DNA from: Haliea sp040221975 | Lineage (GTDB): Bacteria; Pseudomonadota; Gammaproteobacteria; Pseudomonadales; Halieaceae | Assembly: GCA_040221975.1 (NCBI GenBank) | Contig: JAVJWR010000028.1 | Coordinates: 1 to 64,000 of the forward strand | Length of the DNA stretch: 64,000 bases | Direction: 5' to 3' | In this document: piece after piece, positions 18,876 through 27,924 of the stretch | Layout of the letters: every line of letters begins with the position of its first letter | Position numbering within the stretch: the first letter of the stretch is position 1 | Notes under the pieces: generated by a model | Seen by the model: only the letters and a program-made list of their open reading frames with translations | What the model was told of the DNA's origin: nothing | Databases searched by the model: none | Position numbers and translations under genes: made by a program

Positions 18876-19556
18876 TCAGTGATAGGTCTGTTCAATGAAG
18901 GCCTTGAGGTCAAACCCATCCATCCGGATCGTGGCGCCTTTCACGGTGGTGTAAGACGAGTAACCGTAGAACGTTGCCCGGTACAGGCCGATGACGTCTT
19001 CTGTGGCCATGTAGCCGGGAATGGTCGTTGAATTCAGAAGTGCGGCGACCACATGAAACTCCAGCGACCCTGAACGTTCGAGCAAGACATCGTGCAGGGT
19101 GCCAAAATGGTCGTTGACGCCGAAAACGTCAAAGAAGAGGGTTCCTGGGGGATCAGCAAAAGTATCTACACTTCTGGACTTCTTGGCCGATTTCTCAGCC
19201 GATTTTGCGGCGGGGCTGGCATTACCCTCTTGCCGGGGGTTCGGAGCGAATGGCAGCCATTGAGCCCGGCTGCCATCACCTTTACCCGCATCCGGAGTCT
19301 TCCACGCACCGGGGCTGAGACCACCACAAGCGGCCTCATGCCGGCGAATCCCGGATGGGTTGTTGGGCGAGTAGGATACGAAGCCCGAGGGAGTGCACAC
19401 AGCCCCGAAGGCCGGCCGGCTTGCCAGCGACAGGATCACCGGTGCGGCAAGGCCAGCGCCGGTAAAGCGGCGGCGCGAAAGCTGGCTGTCGGCCCCGCCA
19501 GCCACCGGCTCCTGCGCCCCTGATTCCTGGGTTTGCTTGTCGGTCGTCTTTTTCAT
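18876..19556 (-). CDS. Tat-exported protein, likely substrate of the adjacent HPr-rel-A system
   Basis: 226 residues from ATG 19556 (an upstream in-frame start at 19607 adds only unlikely sequence). A twin-arginine motif SRRRFTGAGLAAPVILSLASRPAFGA at residues ~27-52 marks folded export. After it come CTPSGFVSYSPNNPSG and ACGGLSPGAWK, a variant of the Cys...SPGxWK motif found in surface proteins. A Lys/Ser-rich linker (SAEKSAKKSRS) and a globular end (FFDVFGVNDHFGTLHD, ATEDVIGLYRATFYG) follow. First gene of the operon with the PqqD-like protein, kinase and nucleotidyltransferase. I infer that it carries the modification, perhaps made in the cytosol before Tat export. Confidence 0.7.
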   Translation of the reverse strand: MKKTTDKQTQESGAQEPVAGGADSQLSRRRFTGAGLAAPVILSLASRPAFGAVCTPSGFVSYSPNNPSGIRRHEAACGGLSPGAWKTPDAGKGDGSRAQWLPFAPNPRQEGNASPAAKSAEKSAKKSRSVDTFADPPGTLFFDVFGVNDHFGTLHDVLLERSGSLEFHVVAALLNSTTIPGYMATEDVIGLYRATFYGYSSYTTVKGATIRMDGFDLKAFIEQTYH

Positions 19557-19603
19557 GACTAACTCTCTTGCCCTTGGCGAACAGCCGCCTCGGCACATTA
19601 CTG

Positions 19604-19618
19604 GCAATTTCTATGCCT
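19604..19618 (-). promoter_or_regulatory. possible sigma-54-type promoter for the HPr-rel-A operon
   Basis: Reverse strand AGGCAT-N5-TTGC, GG and GC 12 bases apart, about 48 bases before the start codon. Two mismatches to TGGCAC, so weaker than the elements before the PEP-CTERM genes. Confidence 0.4.
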
Positions 19619-19619
19619 T

Positions 19620-19985
19620 ACCGTATAACCTTTTGTTTTTACATACTTTTCTGTATACACACCACCCTTGACGCCAGTGCCTGTACAGTACCTCTGTAAA
19701 AATAGTCGACGCAATGTACAGTCTTGCAGGAAAACCGGAGGTTGGCCAGCCCACCACGCTGGAATTGCGACCAGCATCACGTTTCATCGGACTGGCTTGC
19801 CCCGGCTCTCTCGGGTACGCGCCACTGCCGGAAAAAAAGTGCGAACATTCCGCGCAGCCCATGATCCCATTTAACAGCAGTCGCGACGATCGCAGCGGCG
19901 TGAATCGCACCACCCCCGTCGCGTCCCGAGTGCTATACCGACCCGGTGTTCACCGCAATGCAAGCTCCCTGAAAGGACGTCACGG
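19620..19985. other. gene-free stretch
   Basis: About 365 bases between the HPr-rel-A operon and the downstream end of the next PEP-CTERM gene. AT-rich near 19620-19690. Only short shadow frames; nothing else identified. Confidence 0.5.
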
Positions 19986-20621
19986 TCAGCTCTTGCGGTT
20001 ACCGGGAAGCCGGGACAGAGCCACCAAACCCAAGCCCAGCAAAAACAGCGTGCCCGGCACCGGAACCGGATTGACTACAGCACGCGGCGCCACGACCACG
20101 TTGTCCAACTGGATACGAGTGCCAACTCTCGTGTTGCCTGGTTCGGCCAGCATGAACCGCACCGTACCGTTACCAGACCCGGTAACCAAATCAACCAGCG
20201 AGATCGAGCCGCTGTAAACCAAGGGTGCGTTGAAGGAAGCCCCCGCACTCGACTCGGACAGCAGCAACTCCGTCACCGCCCCGGAAGTCGATGCGTAGGT
20301 CAGCTCCACCCCGAAAAAGTCTGGAGTATCCGGCGTGCCCGTTTGCCACTGGTAATCAAAGCTGATGCCGAGACTACCTGTGCCGGCGAGAATGTCGAAT
20401 GACTGCTCGAAGACTGCCACCCCGGAAGGGCCGGGACGACCGACATGGGCCGTGCCTGCTACCCAGGTCACGCCAGTCGTGGTGATGGGGTTGATCGTCC
20501 AGCCTGAAAGGTCGCTGTCGAATCCGGGGTTGACCAACAAATTGGCGTGGACAGAGCCACACAACAATAGCGCCGCACCGCCAGCGGCCACCCGATTCCA
20601 TACCCCTGTCATCATCTTCAT
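19986..20621 (-). CDS. PEP-CTERM-type protein with VPVPG variant tag
   Basis: 211 residues from ATG 20621 (an ATG at 20636 is possible). A signal peptide (VAAGGAALLLCGSVHA) is followed by NLLVNPGFDSDLSGWTIN, the start of a carbohydrate-binding-like jelly-roll domain seen in many PEP-CTERM passengers. The domain continues through GTGSLGISFDYQWQ and TRIQLDNVVV. The sorting tag is VPVPGTLFLLGLGLVALSRLPGNRKS: the glutamate of the PEP triplet is replaced by Val, a variant seen in this class. Probably exported and displayed. A sigma-54-type promoter lies 84 bases upstream. Confidence 0.85.
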   Translation of the reverse strand: MKMMTGVWNRVAAGGAALLLCGSVHANLLVNPGFDSDLSGWTINPITTTGVTWVAGTAHVGRPGPSGVAVFEQSFDILAGTGSLGISFDYQWQTGTPDTPDFFGVELTYASTSGAVTELLLSESSAGASFNAPLVYSGSISLVDLVTGSGNGTVRFMLAEPGNTRVGTRIQLDNVVVAPRAVVNPVPVPGTLFLLGLGLVALSRLPGNRKS

Positions 20622-20703
20622 ATTCCACAACTCCATTGCCGGAAGCTTCCCACACGCTCTGCGGGCTCATCCGAAACATCTTGGTTTCGACAAGCTTATA
20701 ACA

Positions 20704-20719
20704 AGCACATTCCAGGCCA
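20704..20719 (-). promoter_or_regulatory. sigma-54-type promoter for the PEP-CTERM gene ending at 19986
   Basis: Reverse strand TGGCCTGGAATGTGCT, with GG and GC spaced by 12 bases. One mismatch in the -12 element (GTGC for TTGC). Confidence 0.55.
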
Positions 20720-20908
20720 TCCCATATAATTTTTCTATTTATCAGTAAGTTATGAATCCACTTTCTCTGGAAACTCTTCTCGCAATAGGCGTTGTGTAAA
20801 AAAAGTTGACTCCGGGTTTCAGGCTGCCTTCATCGCCACAACGGCCCCGGCCACCAGTGAATCGGGAGCAGCGCAACGGCCCCCGCACGGCATTTCGGCC
20901 AATGGCGA

Positions 20909-23683
20909 TTAATCCTGCAGCTCCGCCAGTAACTCACGAGCCTTTGCCTGTTCAGGGAACGCCGGCGCAGCCACCAGTTCCCTCAGAATGGTCACCGCCT
21001 CCGCGTTATCTCCCGCCGCCGCCAGGATTTGCGCCCTGTGGTAGCGGAACTGCGGGTACTCGGGCGCGGCATCCAGAGTCTTCTGGTTGACTGCCAGCGC
21101 TTCACTGTGATCACCACGCTCCAGCAGGATCATGGCGTGAGTATCCAGGACCGCGACATTGCCCGGAGCCGCCTGCAGGGCTTCCTGCACGAGCTCCAGA
21201 GCGCGCTCGGTGTTCTTTTCCCGATAGGCCCAGGCCAGATTGTTCAGCGCCACCACATCCCTGGGCGCTATCCCGTGCAAGGTTTCATAGACACGCACGG
21301 CATCGTCATCGCGGCCCTGGCTCGAATACAGGGTGCCCAGCTGGTTCAATACCAGGGCATCCTGCGAATTCTGCACCAGCCAGTCCTCAAGCAAGGCATA
21401 GGTTTCATCCCGCTTGCCCTGTTGCCACAGCGCCGTGGACAGGAACACCACGCCGTTGCTGTTGGGCTGCGCGGCATTTGCCTTGCGCAGCAGTTCCTCG
21501 GCCGCGGCGAAATCACCCTGGGTCAACGCCAGGCGACCTCGTGCCAGGTCGAGCTGGGCCGGTGGCACTACCCCTTCGGGCAGCAGGGCCAGCTGCTCGC
21601 TGGTTTCGGCCAGCTTGTTCTGCTGCAATAGCACTTCCACCAGCAACTTGCGGGAATCAACGTCACGCGGCTGCAGCTCCAGTGCCTTGCGCAGCCAGTT
21701 CTCGGCCGCGGGCAGGTCACCGTTGGCGCGCTCGGCCTGGGCCGCCAGGCGCAGGGCCCGGACGTTGTCGGGCAGCAACTCCACCAGGCGACGGCCGGCG
21801 TTCACCGCGGCGCCCGGCTGCTCCACCGCGATGAAGGCGCCGACCAGCAGCTGGTGCAGGCGCGGGTCACTATTGTGCTCTTCCCGCACTTCGGTCAGCA
21901 GGCGCACGGCCTCCCCGGGACGCTGCTGCTGGAAATGGTGCCGCGCCAACAACAGGCGCGGCTCCAGCGTCCGCGGGTGGGCAGCCACCGCCCGCTCCAG
22001 CACCTTGACCATATCCTCGGTTTCACCGCGACGCTCATGTACCGCCGCCAGGTTCATCATCGACTGCAGGTCATCCGGTTGCGCCGTCAGACCCTCGTTG
22101 AGGATATCCAGCGCTGCACCCGAGTCATCATCCTGCATCGCCAGGGCCGCCAGCCCCTGGCGGGCCTGGGTGTTGCCCGGGTCCAGCGCCAGTACCTGCC
22201 GGAACTGCTCCCCGGCACTGTCACGGTCACCTTCCGCCAGGGCCAGCTGGGCGCCCAGCAGGCCGGGCAGCGGGCTCTCCGGCGCGGCGGCGCGGAATGC
22301 CTCCAACTCGATCGATGCTGTCTCGCGGTCGCCATCGGCGACATGGGCACGTACCAGCCGGTAGCGAACCTCGGTATTCTCCGGGTCGAGCTCGCGCGCG
22401 GTTTCCAGCGCCGCCACCCCGGGCCCGGTATCGCCTGCGCGCACCAGGGCAGTGCCCAGCTCCATGTGTACGGCGGCTGAATCCGGGGTGACGCCGGCCA
22501 GATCCTGGTACACCTCGGCACTGGCAGCGTGCATGCCCTGGGCCGTGAGGGCCAGGGCCAGCAGGTTCATGGTCGGCACGTTCATCGGCAATTCCTCCAA
22601 CAGGCGGCGGGCAAGGGTTTCGGCGCGCTCCGGTTCACCCATTTGCAGGTGTACCGCCGCCAGCATCTGGCGGGCATTGATGTTACGGGGCTGGGAGGCC
22701 AGGAAGCGCGTCAGGTGGCTCTCCGCCGTCGCCAGGTTACCTTCGCGGAAGTTGGCGTTGGCTGCCAGGTAGATACTCGGCAAGTGATCCGGCGCCACGT
22801 TCAGCACCTTGGCCAGTTCTTGCAGGGAACCTTCAACATTGCCGCCCTCCAGCATGATTCGTGCCTGGGCGTAGTTGACCCCCGGGTGATCGGGGATGAT
22901 CTGTTCGAGCTTTTCCAGCTCCTTGCCGGCCTCCTCGTGCTTGCCCTGCTCGACCAGGGTGGCAACCAGCCCGAGCCGATCGTTGAGGCGAAAATGGTTG
23001 AGCTTGCTCGCCGTCGCGAAAGCCGCCTCAGCAGTGGCAAAATCACCCCGGGCCTGCTTGAGGCTGCCGTACAGGCTCCAGGCTTCCTCAAACTCGGGAT
23101 GGCTTTCGGTCAGGGCCTTGAGGATCGCCTCGGCGTCTGCGATCTCGCCCGTATGACGGACAGCGACAAAGGCCTGGGCAAGGCGCACCTGAGGATCTTC
23201 CGGCGCCAGCTCCAGGGCCCGCGACAGGGTATGTTCGGCGGTGAAGGTATCGCCAGACTGGGCCTGGGCCCGCGCCACCAGAGCCAGCCAGGCGGGCTCG
23301 TCGGCAAGGTAGGCAAAACCGGTATCCTCGTGGAGATCGACCAGCTTCTGCGCATCACCGGCTCCCAGCAGGGCTTCCGCGTAGAGAACTGCTACCGCCG
23401 GGTCCTGGGCAGACTCCAGGGACTTCTCGAACTCCACAGCGGCCTCTGCCAGCGCCCGCTGGCGCAGGTATACCTGGCCGAGCAGCCTGCGCCCCTCGGC
23501 ACTGCGGGTGTCCTGTTGCAGCGCGGTCTTGGCGTCGATCTCCGCGGCATTCAGCTTGCCTTCGGCAAAAGCGTCAGTAGCGCGCGCCAACAACTCATCG
23601 TGGGACAGGGGTTTGGAGCAGCCCGCCAGCGCCAGGCTGATCGCGAGGGGTAGCCAGAGCTTGCGGCCGGGAAACGTTGGCAT
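20909..23683 (-). CDS. prsT: PEP-CTERM system TPR-repeat lipoprotein
   Basis: 924 residues, ATG 23683. Residues 1-21 are a lipoprotein signal with lipobox LAGC (lipidated Cys22). The rest is about 22 tetratricopeptide repeats, most with the A...G...A pattern (LLGQVYLRQRALAEAAVEFEKSL, LNNLAWAYREKNTERALELVQEAL). Size, lipobox and repeat number match the PrsT family that accompanies exosortase A and its polysaccharide genes. It probably scaffolds assembly or secretion of the polysaccharide at the inner face of the outer membrane or in the periplasm. It stands alone here, with the beta-barrel gene 120 bases upstream on the same strand. Confidence 0.92.
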   Translation of the reverse strand: MPTFPGRKLWLPLAISLALAGCSKPLSHDELLARATDAFAEGKLNAAEIDAKTALQQDTRSAEGRRLLGQVYLRQRALAEAAVEFEKSLESAQDPAVAVLYAEALLGAGDAQKLVDLHEDTGFAYLADEPAWLALVARAQAQSGDTFTAEHTLSRALELAPEDPQVRLAQAFVAVRHTGEIADAEAILKALTESHPEFEEAWSLYGSLKQARGDFATAEAAFATASKLNHFRLNDRLGLVATLVEQGKHEEAGKELEKLEQIIPDHPGVNYAQARIMLEGGNVEGSLQELAKVLNVAPDHLPSIYLAANANFREGNLATAESHLTRFLASQPRNINARQMLAAVHLQMGEPERAETLARRLLEELPMNVPTMNLLALALTAQGMHAASAEVYQDLAGVTPDSAAVHMELGTALVRAGDTGPGVAALETARELDPENTEVRYRLVRAHVADGDRETASIELEAFRAAAPESPLPGLLGAQLALAEGDRDSAGEQFRQVLALDPGNTQARQGLAALAMQDDDSGAALDILNEGLTAQPDDLQSMMNLAAVHERRGETEDMVKVLERAVAAHPRTLEPRLLLARHHFQQQRPGEAVRLLTEVREEHNSDPRLHQLLVGAFIAVEQPGAAVNAGRRLVELLPDNVRALRLAAQAERANGDLPAAENWLRKALELQPRDVDSRKLLVEVLLQQNKLAETSEQLALLPEGVVPPAQLDLARGRLALTQGDFAAAEELLRKANAAQPNSNGVVFLSTALWQQGKRDETYALLEDWLVQNSQDALVLNQLGTLYSSQGRDDDAVRVYETLHGIAPRDVVALNNLAWAYREKNTERALELVQEALQAAPGNVAVLDTHAMILLERGDHSEALAVNQKTLDAAPEYPQFRYHRAQILAAAGDNAEAVTILRELVAAPAFPEQAKARELLAELQD

Positions 23684-23721
23684 GAAAGGCCTCTTGTATG
23701 AAAGAAAACACTATAGCACTT

Positions 23722-23753
23722 TAGGCCAGACTGGCCTTGGGGCCAAGCGCTGG
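23722..23753. promoter_or_regulatory. palindrome upstream of prsT
   Basis: aggccagactggcct (two 7-base arms around one base) directly followed by ttggggccaag, about 40 bases before the prsT start. Could be an operator or the foot of a hairpin closing the upstream gene; not decided by sequence alone. Confidence 0.35.
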
Positions 23754-23803
23754 AACGTGCGTGGTTCACAAATCGAGCAGGCGACAGGGCTGAACGGTGG
23801 GGG

Positions 23804-25594
23804 TCAGAACCAGCGGCGCAGCTCCACAAACACGCGGTCGCTGTTGTCGTACTGGCCGAACAGGCCGATGCTGTCGCCGCCGAACAGGTCGGCGCCGAAG
23901 CGCAGGCGCCAGGCCTGGGTCAGATTCCAGCTGACGCTGGGCTGCAGTGACCAGTCGCTGCGGTTGAGGCCGGTCAGGTACAGCACTTCCGCCTCACCGC
24001 TGTCGCCGAAGCGCCGGTTCAGCAGCAGGGTCAGGCCGGTTTCGTCGGCATCGAAGCCCATGGCGCGGTCGTGGTCGAAGACATGGCGGCCGTAGAACTG
24101 GGCGTCGAAACGCCAGTCGCCGCGGGGAATCATGACGCCCAGTACGTAGTCGACGGCGTCGCTCTCCTGCAGGCCAAAGCGGGCGGCCGGGTCCAGCGAG
24201 AGGAAGCTGCGCCCGCTGGTGTACACCGCCTCCCCCTTCAGCACAAAGTCGCGCCAGCCCTTGGAGAAGGTGGCGCCGACCTGGCGGATACGGTCGTGGC
24301 GCAGCTCCAGGCCCGCGTCGGTGCGGTACAGGGTCGGTGCCACATCGCTGCTCTGATAGTAGAAACCGGAAAGATCCCAGCCATCGACAAGGTAGGAAAA
24401 CCGTCCACCCAGGCCGTGGTTCGAGGGCTTGCTGCGGCTGGGGGTGATTTCACGCACCGGGGTGCCCGCGGGCACCGGGAAAGGGTAGAAATCGGCACCG
24501 GGCTTGCCGATCTCGTCATAGCTGGGATACGGGACCCAGAGCAGCTCCAGGTGGGCATCGCCGGCAAAGCGCTCGGCGCGTACCGCCCACTGGGGAATGC
24601 GCATGGTCTCGAATTCCTCCAGGAAGAACTCGCGGGTGTCGCGGGCGGAGACCACATCCGCGAGGAACAGTCCCACCATTTCCCCCCACACCACATGCTG
24701 GCGGCCGAGTCGGAACTCCCAGGCCCCGGCGCCGAAGTCCAGGTAGGCCTCGCGCACACTGAAGTCGCTGCGCTGGTCGCGGCGCACAGCGGACGGATAG
24801 AAGTTATCCTCCACGCTGTAGGCGCCGTCGCCCTCCATGCGCCCGGACAACTTGAAGCGCGCGCCCCAGTCCAGGCGCCCGGTCAGCCCCAGTTCCAGCC
24901 GCGCCCGCAGCTTCGACCAGTGCTCGGGATCAGCAGTGTTCCAGGCTGCGGCCAGTTCACCGTAGCCCCGCACGTGCAGGTCGCTGACGGCCGGCTGGGG
25001 CTCACCCGCTGGCACTGCTGCCGCGGCGGGTTCGGGTCTGGGCGCCGGCCTCGCCGGGCGCGATATCGGGCGCACAGGTTCCCTCGCGGCGGCCAGGGTA
25101 GCCTCCGGCGGCGGCGCGGAAGCCGGGGCTGACGCGGCAGCCGCTGCAGTATCTGCCGCAGGCGGGTCTACGGCGCCATGGTAGAGATCCACCACCAGGC
25201 GGTGGCCCGCATCGCCGTCGGGGTCAAGGACAAATGTCTTCCGCTGCACGTCCTCCCGGGCAAGGTCCAGGACCAGGCGCAGGCCGGTATCCGCATGCAT
25301 GCCGGTGCGCAGGCGCGCTACCGGCGTGGCCGCGAACAGGTCCGGCGATACCGGTCCCGCCAGCCGGGTGTCCCTGAGGTCGATCACGATACGCGCGGGA
25401 TCACTGAGGCTGAACACGTGGTAGGTGGCGGGCTCGCTGAGATCCACCACCAGCCGGGTCCGGTCCGGCTCCCGACCCACCCGCAGCTCTGCGTCAATTG
25501 CCGCCAGCGCCGATGGCGCGGCCAACAGCACCGGCACCAGTGCCGGCAGAAGCGAATGCAGCGCGCGCCGGGGCGGCGTGTGCCAGATGCTCAC
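23804..25594 (-). CDS. AMIN domain plus outer-membrane beta-barrel (DUF1302-like) protein
   Basis: 596 residues, ATG 25594. A signal peptide (LLPALVPVLLAAPSALA) leads to an AMIN domain at residues ~33-125 (ELRVGREPDRTRLVVDLSEP, ARIVIDLRDTRLAG, RLVLDLAREDV), a module that binds peptidoglycan or polysaccharide. A Pro/Ala linker (~130-195) precedes a ~400-residue region of alternating strands ending in an aromatic residue (DRVFVELRRWF), typical of a porin-like barrel; FRLGRQHVVWGEMVGLFLADVV resembles DUF1302 proteins. It overlaps the ATPase gene start-to-stop (ATGA) and so belongs to the same operon. The likely role is the outer-membrane exit of the export module encoded around it. Confidence 0.75.
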   Translation of the reverse strand: MSIWHTPPRRALHSLLPALVPVLLAAPSALAAIDAELRVGREPDRTRLVVDLSEPATYHVFSLSDPARIVIDLRDTRLAGPVSPDLFAATPVARLRTGMHADTGLRLVLDLAREDVQRKTFVLDPDGDAGHRLVVDLYHGAVDPPAADTAAAAASAPASAPPPEATLAAAREPVRPISRPARPAPRPEPAAAAVPAGEPQPAVSDLHVRGYGELAAAWNTADPEHWSKLRARLELGLTGRLDWGARFKLSGRMEGDGAYSVEDNFYPSAVRRDQRSDFSVREAYLDFGAGAWEFRLGRQHVVWGEMVGLFLADVVSARDTREFFLEEFETMRIPQWAVRAERFAGDAHLELLWVPYPSYDEIGKPGADFYPFPVPAGTPVREITPSRSKPSNHGLGGRFSYLVDGWDLSGFYYQSSDVAPTLYRTDAGLELRHDRIRQVGATFSKGWRDFVLKGEAVYTSGRSFLSLDPAARFGLQESDAVDYVLGVMIPRGDWRFDAQFYGRHVFDHDRAMGFDADETGLTLLLNRRFGDSGEAEVLYLTGLNRSDWSLQPSVSWNLTQAWRLRFGADLFGGDSIGLFGQYDNSDRVFVELRRWF

Positions 25595-26304
25595 TGGGCG
25601 GCTCCGGCCAGCTCGGCAGCATTGGTTTCCAGGGCCCGGATGCGCCCATCTTCCATGTGCACCAGGCGATCGGCCATGGTCATCACGTGCTGGTCATGGG
25701 TGGAAAAGATGAAGGTGGTGCCGGCAGTACGATTGATGTTCTGCATCAGCTCCAGAATGCTGCGGCCGGTCTCGCGGTCCAGGTTGGCGGTGGGTTCATC
25801 CGCCAGGACCACCCTGGAGTGAGTGGCCAGGGCGCGGGCAATCGCCACCCGCTGACGCTGGCCGCCGGACAGCTGGTTGGGACGGTGGCTGGCATAGCGG
25901 GTCAGGCCCACCACCTCGAGGTAGTGAGCCACCCGCTCCCGGCGCTCGGCCCGGGTCAGTTCCGGCAGTTGCAGCAGGGGATAGTCGACATTCTCCCGGG
26001 CGGACAGCACCGGCAGCAGGTTGAAGTTCTGAAAAATGAACCCGAGCGTGCGGGCGCGTACATCCGCCAGCTGGTCCGGCGTCTTGCCGGATACATCGTG
26101 GCCGTCGATGAATACCCGCCCTGCGCTGGGATTGTCGATGCAGCCGATGATATTCAGCAGCGTCGATTTGCCGCTGCCGGAGGGGCCGGCGATGGCCAGA
26201 AAGGACCCGGGCTCGATTTCCAGCGAGACATCGCGCAGTGCCTCGACCACCTGCTCGCCCAGGGGGTATCTTTTGGAGACCTTTTCTACCTTTACAATCG
26301 CCAT
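25591..26304 (-). CDS. ABC transporter ATPase, LolD/MacB type
   Basis: 237 residues from ATG 26304; an upstream start at 26352 would run into the divergent gene. Walker A GPSGSGKSTLL near residue 39, Q-loop FIFQNFNLLPVLSARENV, signature LSGGQRQRVAIARAL, Walker B VVLADEPTANLD, H-loop STHDQHV. The order and the short length are those of LolD and MacB-like ATPases that drive periplasm-facing, non-translocating transporters. The two FtsX-like permeases 2-4 kb away on the same strand lack an ATPase of their own and are the obvious partners. Confidence 0.92.
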   Translation of the reverse strand: MAIVKVEKVSKRYPLGEQVVEALRDVSLEIEPGSFLAIAGPSGSGKSTLLNIIGCIDNPSAGRVFIDGHDVSGKTPDQLADVRARTLGFIFQNFNLLPVLSARENVDYPLLQLPELTRAERRERVAHYLEVVGLTRYASHRPNQLSGGQRQRVAIARALATHSRVVLADEPTANLDRETGRSILELMQNINRTAGTTFIFSTHDQHVMTMADRLVHMEDGRIRALETNAAELAGAAQ

Positions 26305-26350
26305 CGTGCAGAGCCAGAATGAATTGATACACCCCGGGAGGATAGCACCC

Positions 26351-27178
26351 ATGATTCAGACATATCGCAGAAATCCCGACTTTCTGACCATTTTGGGGGG
26401 GGTGCTGCTGGCGGCCCTGCTGGCTGCCGGCACAGCTCACGCGGTGGAGATTGCGGCTGACGCAGCCGGCGGCGCACAGGAAGAAGCCGAAGCACTGGAC
26501 CTTGCCAGCGTCGACGCCACTGCACTGGTGCAGCGTGCGGACGCCATACGCTTTCCCCGGGAGAGTTTCGAGACCTTCATCACCGTCACCAACTACAGCG
26601 ACGGCGACGCGGGCGATGTGCGCGAATACAAGGTGATGTCGCGGGGTAACGAGAACACTATCGTGCTCACCGAATCCCCTGCCTCGGAGCGCGGCCAGGC
26701 CCTGCTGATGCGCGGCCGCGACCTGTGGATATTCATGCCCACCGTGTCGCAGCCGGTGCGGTTGTCGCTGTCCCAGCGCCTGACCGGCCAGGTGGCCAAT
26801 GGCGATCTGGCGCGGGCCAATTTTGCCGGCGACTACACAGCGGAACTGGCGGGAACCGAAATGGTGGACGGCGAGAAGGCCTGGGTGCTGGACCTCACCG
26901 CCGCCGGCCGCGGCGTCACCTACGCCAAGGTGCGCTACTGGGTGGCAGTGGCGGACGATCGGCCGCTCAAGGCCGAATTCTACGCGGTATCCGGGCGCCT
27001 GCTGAAAACCAGCCGCTACGAGAACTTCCAGGAACTCGCCGGCCGCCTGCGTCCGACCCGGCTGATGCTCGAGGATGCGCTCAAGGAGGGCGATTACTCA
27101 GTGCTGGAATACACCACGATGGAGGTCAAGGACTTGCCGGAGCGGATGTTCACCCAGCAGTACCTGCGGCGGTTGTGA
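26351..27178 (+). CDS. LolA-like outer membrane lipoprotein-sorting protein
   Basis: 275 residues from ATG 26351 with GGGAGGA 9 bases upstream. A signal peptide (TILGGVLLAALLAAGTAHA) leads to a LolA/LolB-like fold: FITVTNYSDGDAGDVREYKVMSRG, RGQALLMRGRDLWIFMP, QRLTGQVANGDLARANFAGDY, VRYWVAVADDRPLKAEFY, GRLLKTSRYENF. Proteins of this class bind acyl chains in a beta-sheet cup and ferry them across the periplasm. It is the only gene of the module on the plus strand, divergent from the ATPase gene with just 46 bases between start codons, so the two promoters must overlap. Confidence 0.82.
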   Translation: MIQTYRRNPDFLTILGGVLLAALLAAGTAHAVEIAADAAGGAQEEAEALDLASVDATALVQRADAIRFPRESFETFITVTNYSDGDAGDVREYKVMSRGNENTIVLTESPASERGQALLMRGRDLWIFMPTVSQPVRLSLSQRLTGQVANGDLARANFAGDYTAELAGTEMVDGEKAWVLDLTAAGRGVTYAKVRYWVAVADDRPLKAEFYAVSGRLLKTSRYENFQELAGRLRPTRLMLEDALKEGDYSVLEYTTMEVKDLPERMFTQQYLRRL

Positions 27179-27189
27179 TGAGCTAGTAT

Positions 27190-27221
27190 GGGGCACCAAT
27201 AAGTACGCATATTGGCGCCCC
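27190..27221. terminator. hairpin after the LolA-like gene
   Basis: Arms ggggcaccaat and attggcgcccc (one mismatch in 11) around a 10-base loop, 12 bases after the stop codon. No T-tract. Confidence 0.5.
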
Positions 27222-27229
27222 CAACTTCG

Positions 27230-27340
27230 TCATCGCACCTCGATAAGTTGGAGATGCTGAACAAAAGGTGTGAAGTCCTTGTCGGAGAAAAGCAAAGGTA
27301 CGCTACGCTCAATGCAATAAGTCGCAATGTCCGCCCGCGC
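27230..27340 (-). pseudogene. 3' remnant of a PIN-domain (VapC-like) toxin gene
   Basis: The reverse strand, ending at the TGA at 27230, reads ADIATYCIERSVPLLFSDKDFTPF and then VQHLQLIEVR. This is the end of a PIN domain: the Ser-Asp-Lys-Asp-Phe segment holds the last metal-binding Asp. Upstream an in-frame TAG near 27374 and loss of the family pattern show the rest is gone. No start codon. Confidence 0.65.
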
Positions 27341-27344
27341 CGTG

Positions 27345-27558
27345 CGGCGGTCCTTTCGACTGCGCGTCTATCCTTCTGCCCCTACCGCTGCCGAAGCCGA
27401 GTGCTGCACGTGGCCAGGCGACCAATCCCCGTGCAACACCAAATTCCCTCACTCTCCTGAAAGTTGGCCGGTTTTGATATACGCCCGTTGCAGCAAATTT
27501 GCCATGCTATAGCTGCGGTGAGAGACAGGCTCTTGCCAGCGCCCGCAGGAGAGCTATC
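27345..27558. other. gene-free stretch
   Basis: Degenerate sequence between the PIN remnant and the DUF1640 gene; nothing coding supported. Confidence 0.5.
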
Positions 27559-27924
27559 ATGGCCACATTGGCATTCGATTCGCTCAGGTTTGCCCGCCGT
27601 CTGAGAGACGCGGGGGTGCCGGAGCCCCAGGCTGATGCGCAGGCGGAACTTATGGCGGAAGCGTTTGGATTTTATGCGGACAACATCCTGACGAAGGATC
27701 ATTTCGAGGCGGTGCTGGACGCCAAACTTGATGCGCGGGTTGCGCAGCAGGACGCCAAGTTCGATAAGCGGTTTGCGGAAATCGACCGTCGGTTTTCCGA
27801 GCAGGATGTAAAGTTCGAGGGTCGCTTCGGCAAGCTTGCGCAGGTGCTGTCCGTGCATACCTGGATGCTGGGGTTTATCGTTTTGGTTTTGTTGGTACCA
27901 CAGGTACAGGCTTGGCTGTTGTGA
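27559..27924 (+). CDS. DUF1640-like coiled-coil membrane-anchored protein
   Basis: 121 residues from ATG 27559 (AGGAGA 8 bases upstream; the ORF extends 60 bases further up but without a better start). FDSLRFARRLRDAGVPEPQADAQAE at the N-terminus and AEAFGFYADNILTKDHFEAVLDAKLDAR are typical of DUF1640 (CCDC90/MCUR1-like) proteins. The middle is a coiled coil (AKFDKRFAEIDRRFSEQDVKFEGRF) and the end is a single transmembrane helix (MLGFIVLVLLVPQVQAWLL). Such genes often sit in phage or mobile contexts in bacteria, in line with the toxin remnants around it. Function unknown. Confidence 0.75.
   Translation: MATLAFDSLRFARRLRDAGVPEPQADAQAELMAEAFGFYADNILTKDHFEAVLDAKLDARVAQQDAKFDKRFAEIDRRFSEQDVKFEGRFGKLAQVLSVHTWMLGFIVLVLLVPQVQAWLL

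Noticed and set aside
23722..23753. Sigma-54 site before prsT
   Set aside because: TGGCC is present but the following GC is 10, not 12, bases away, so it was not called.
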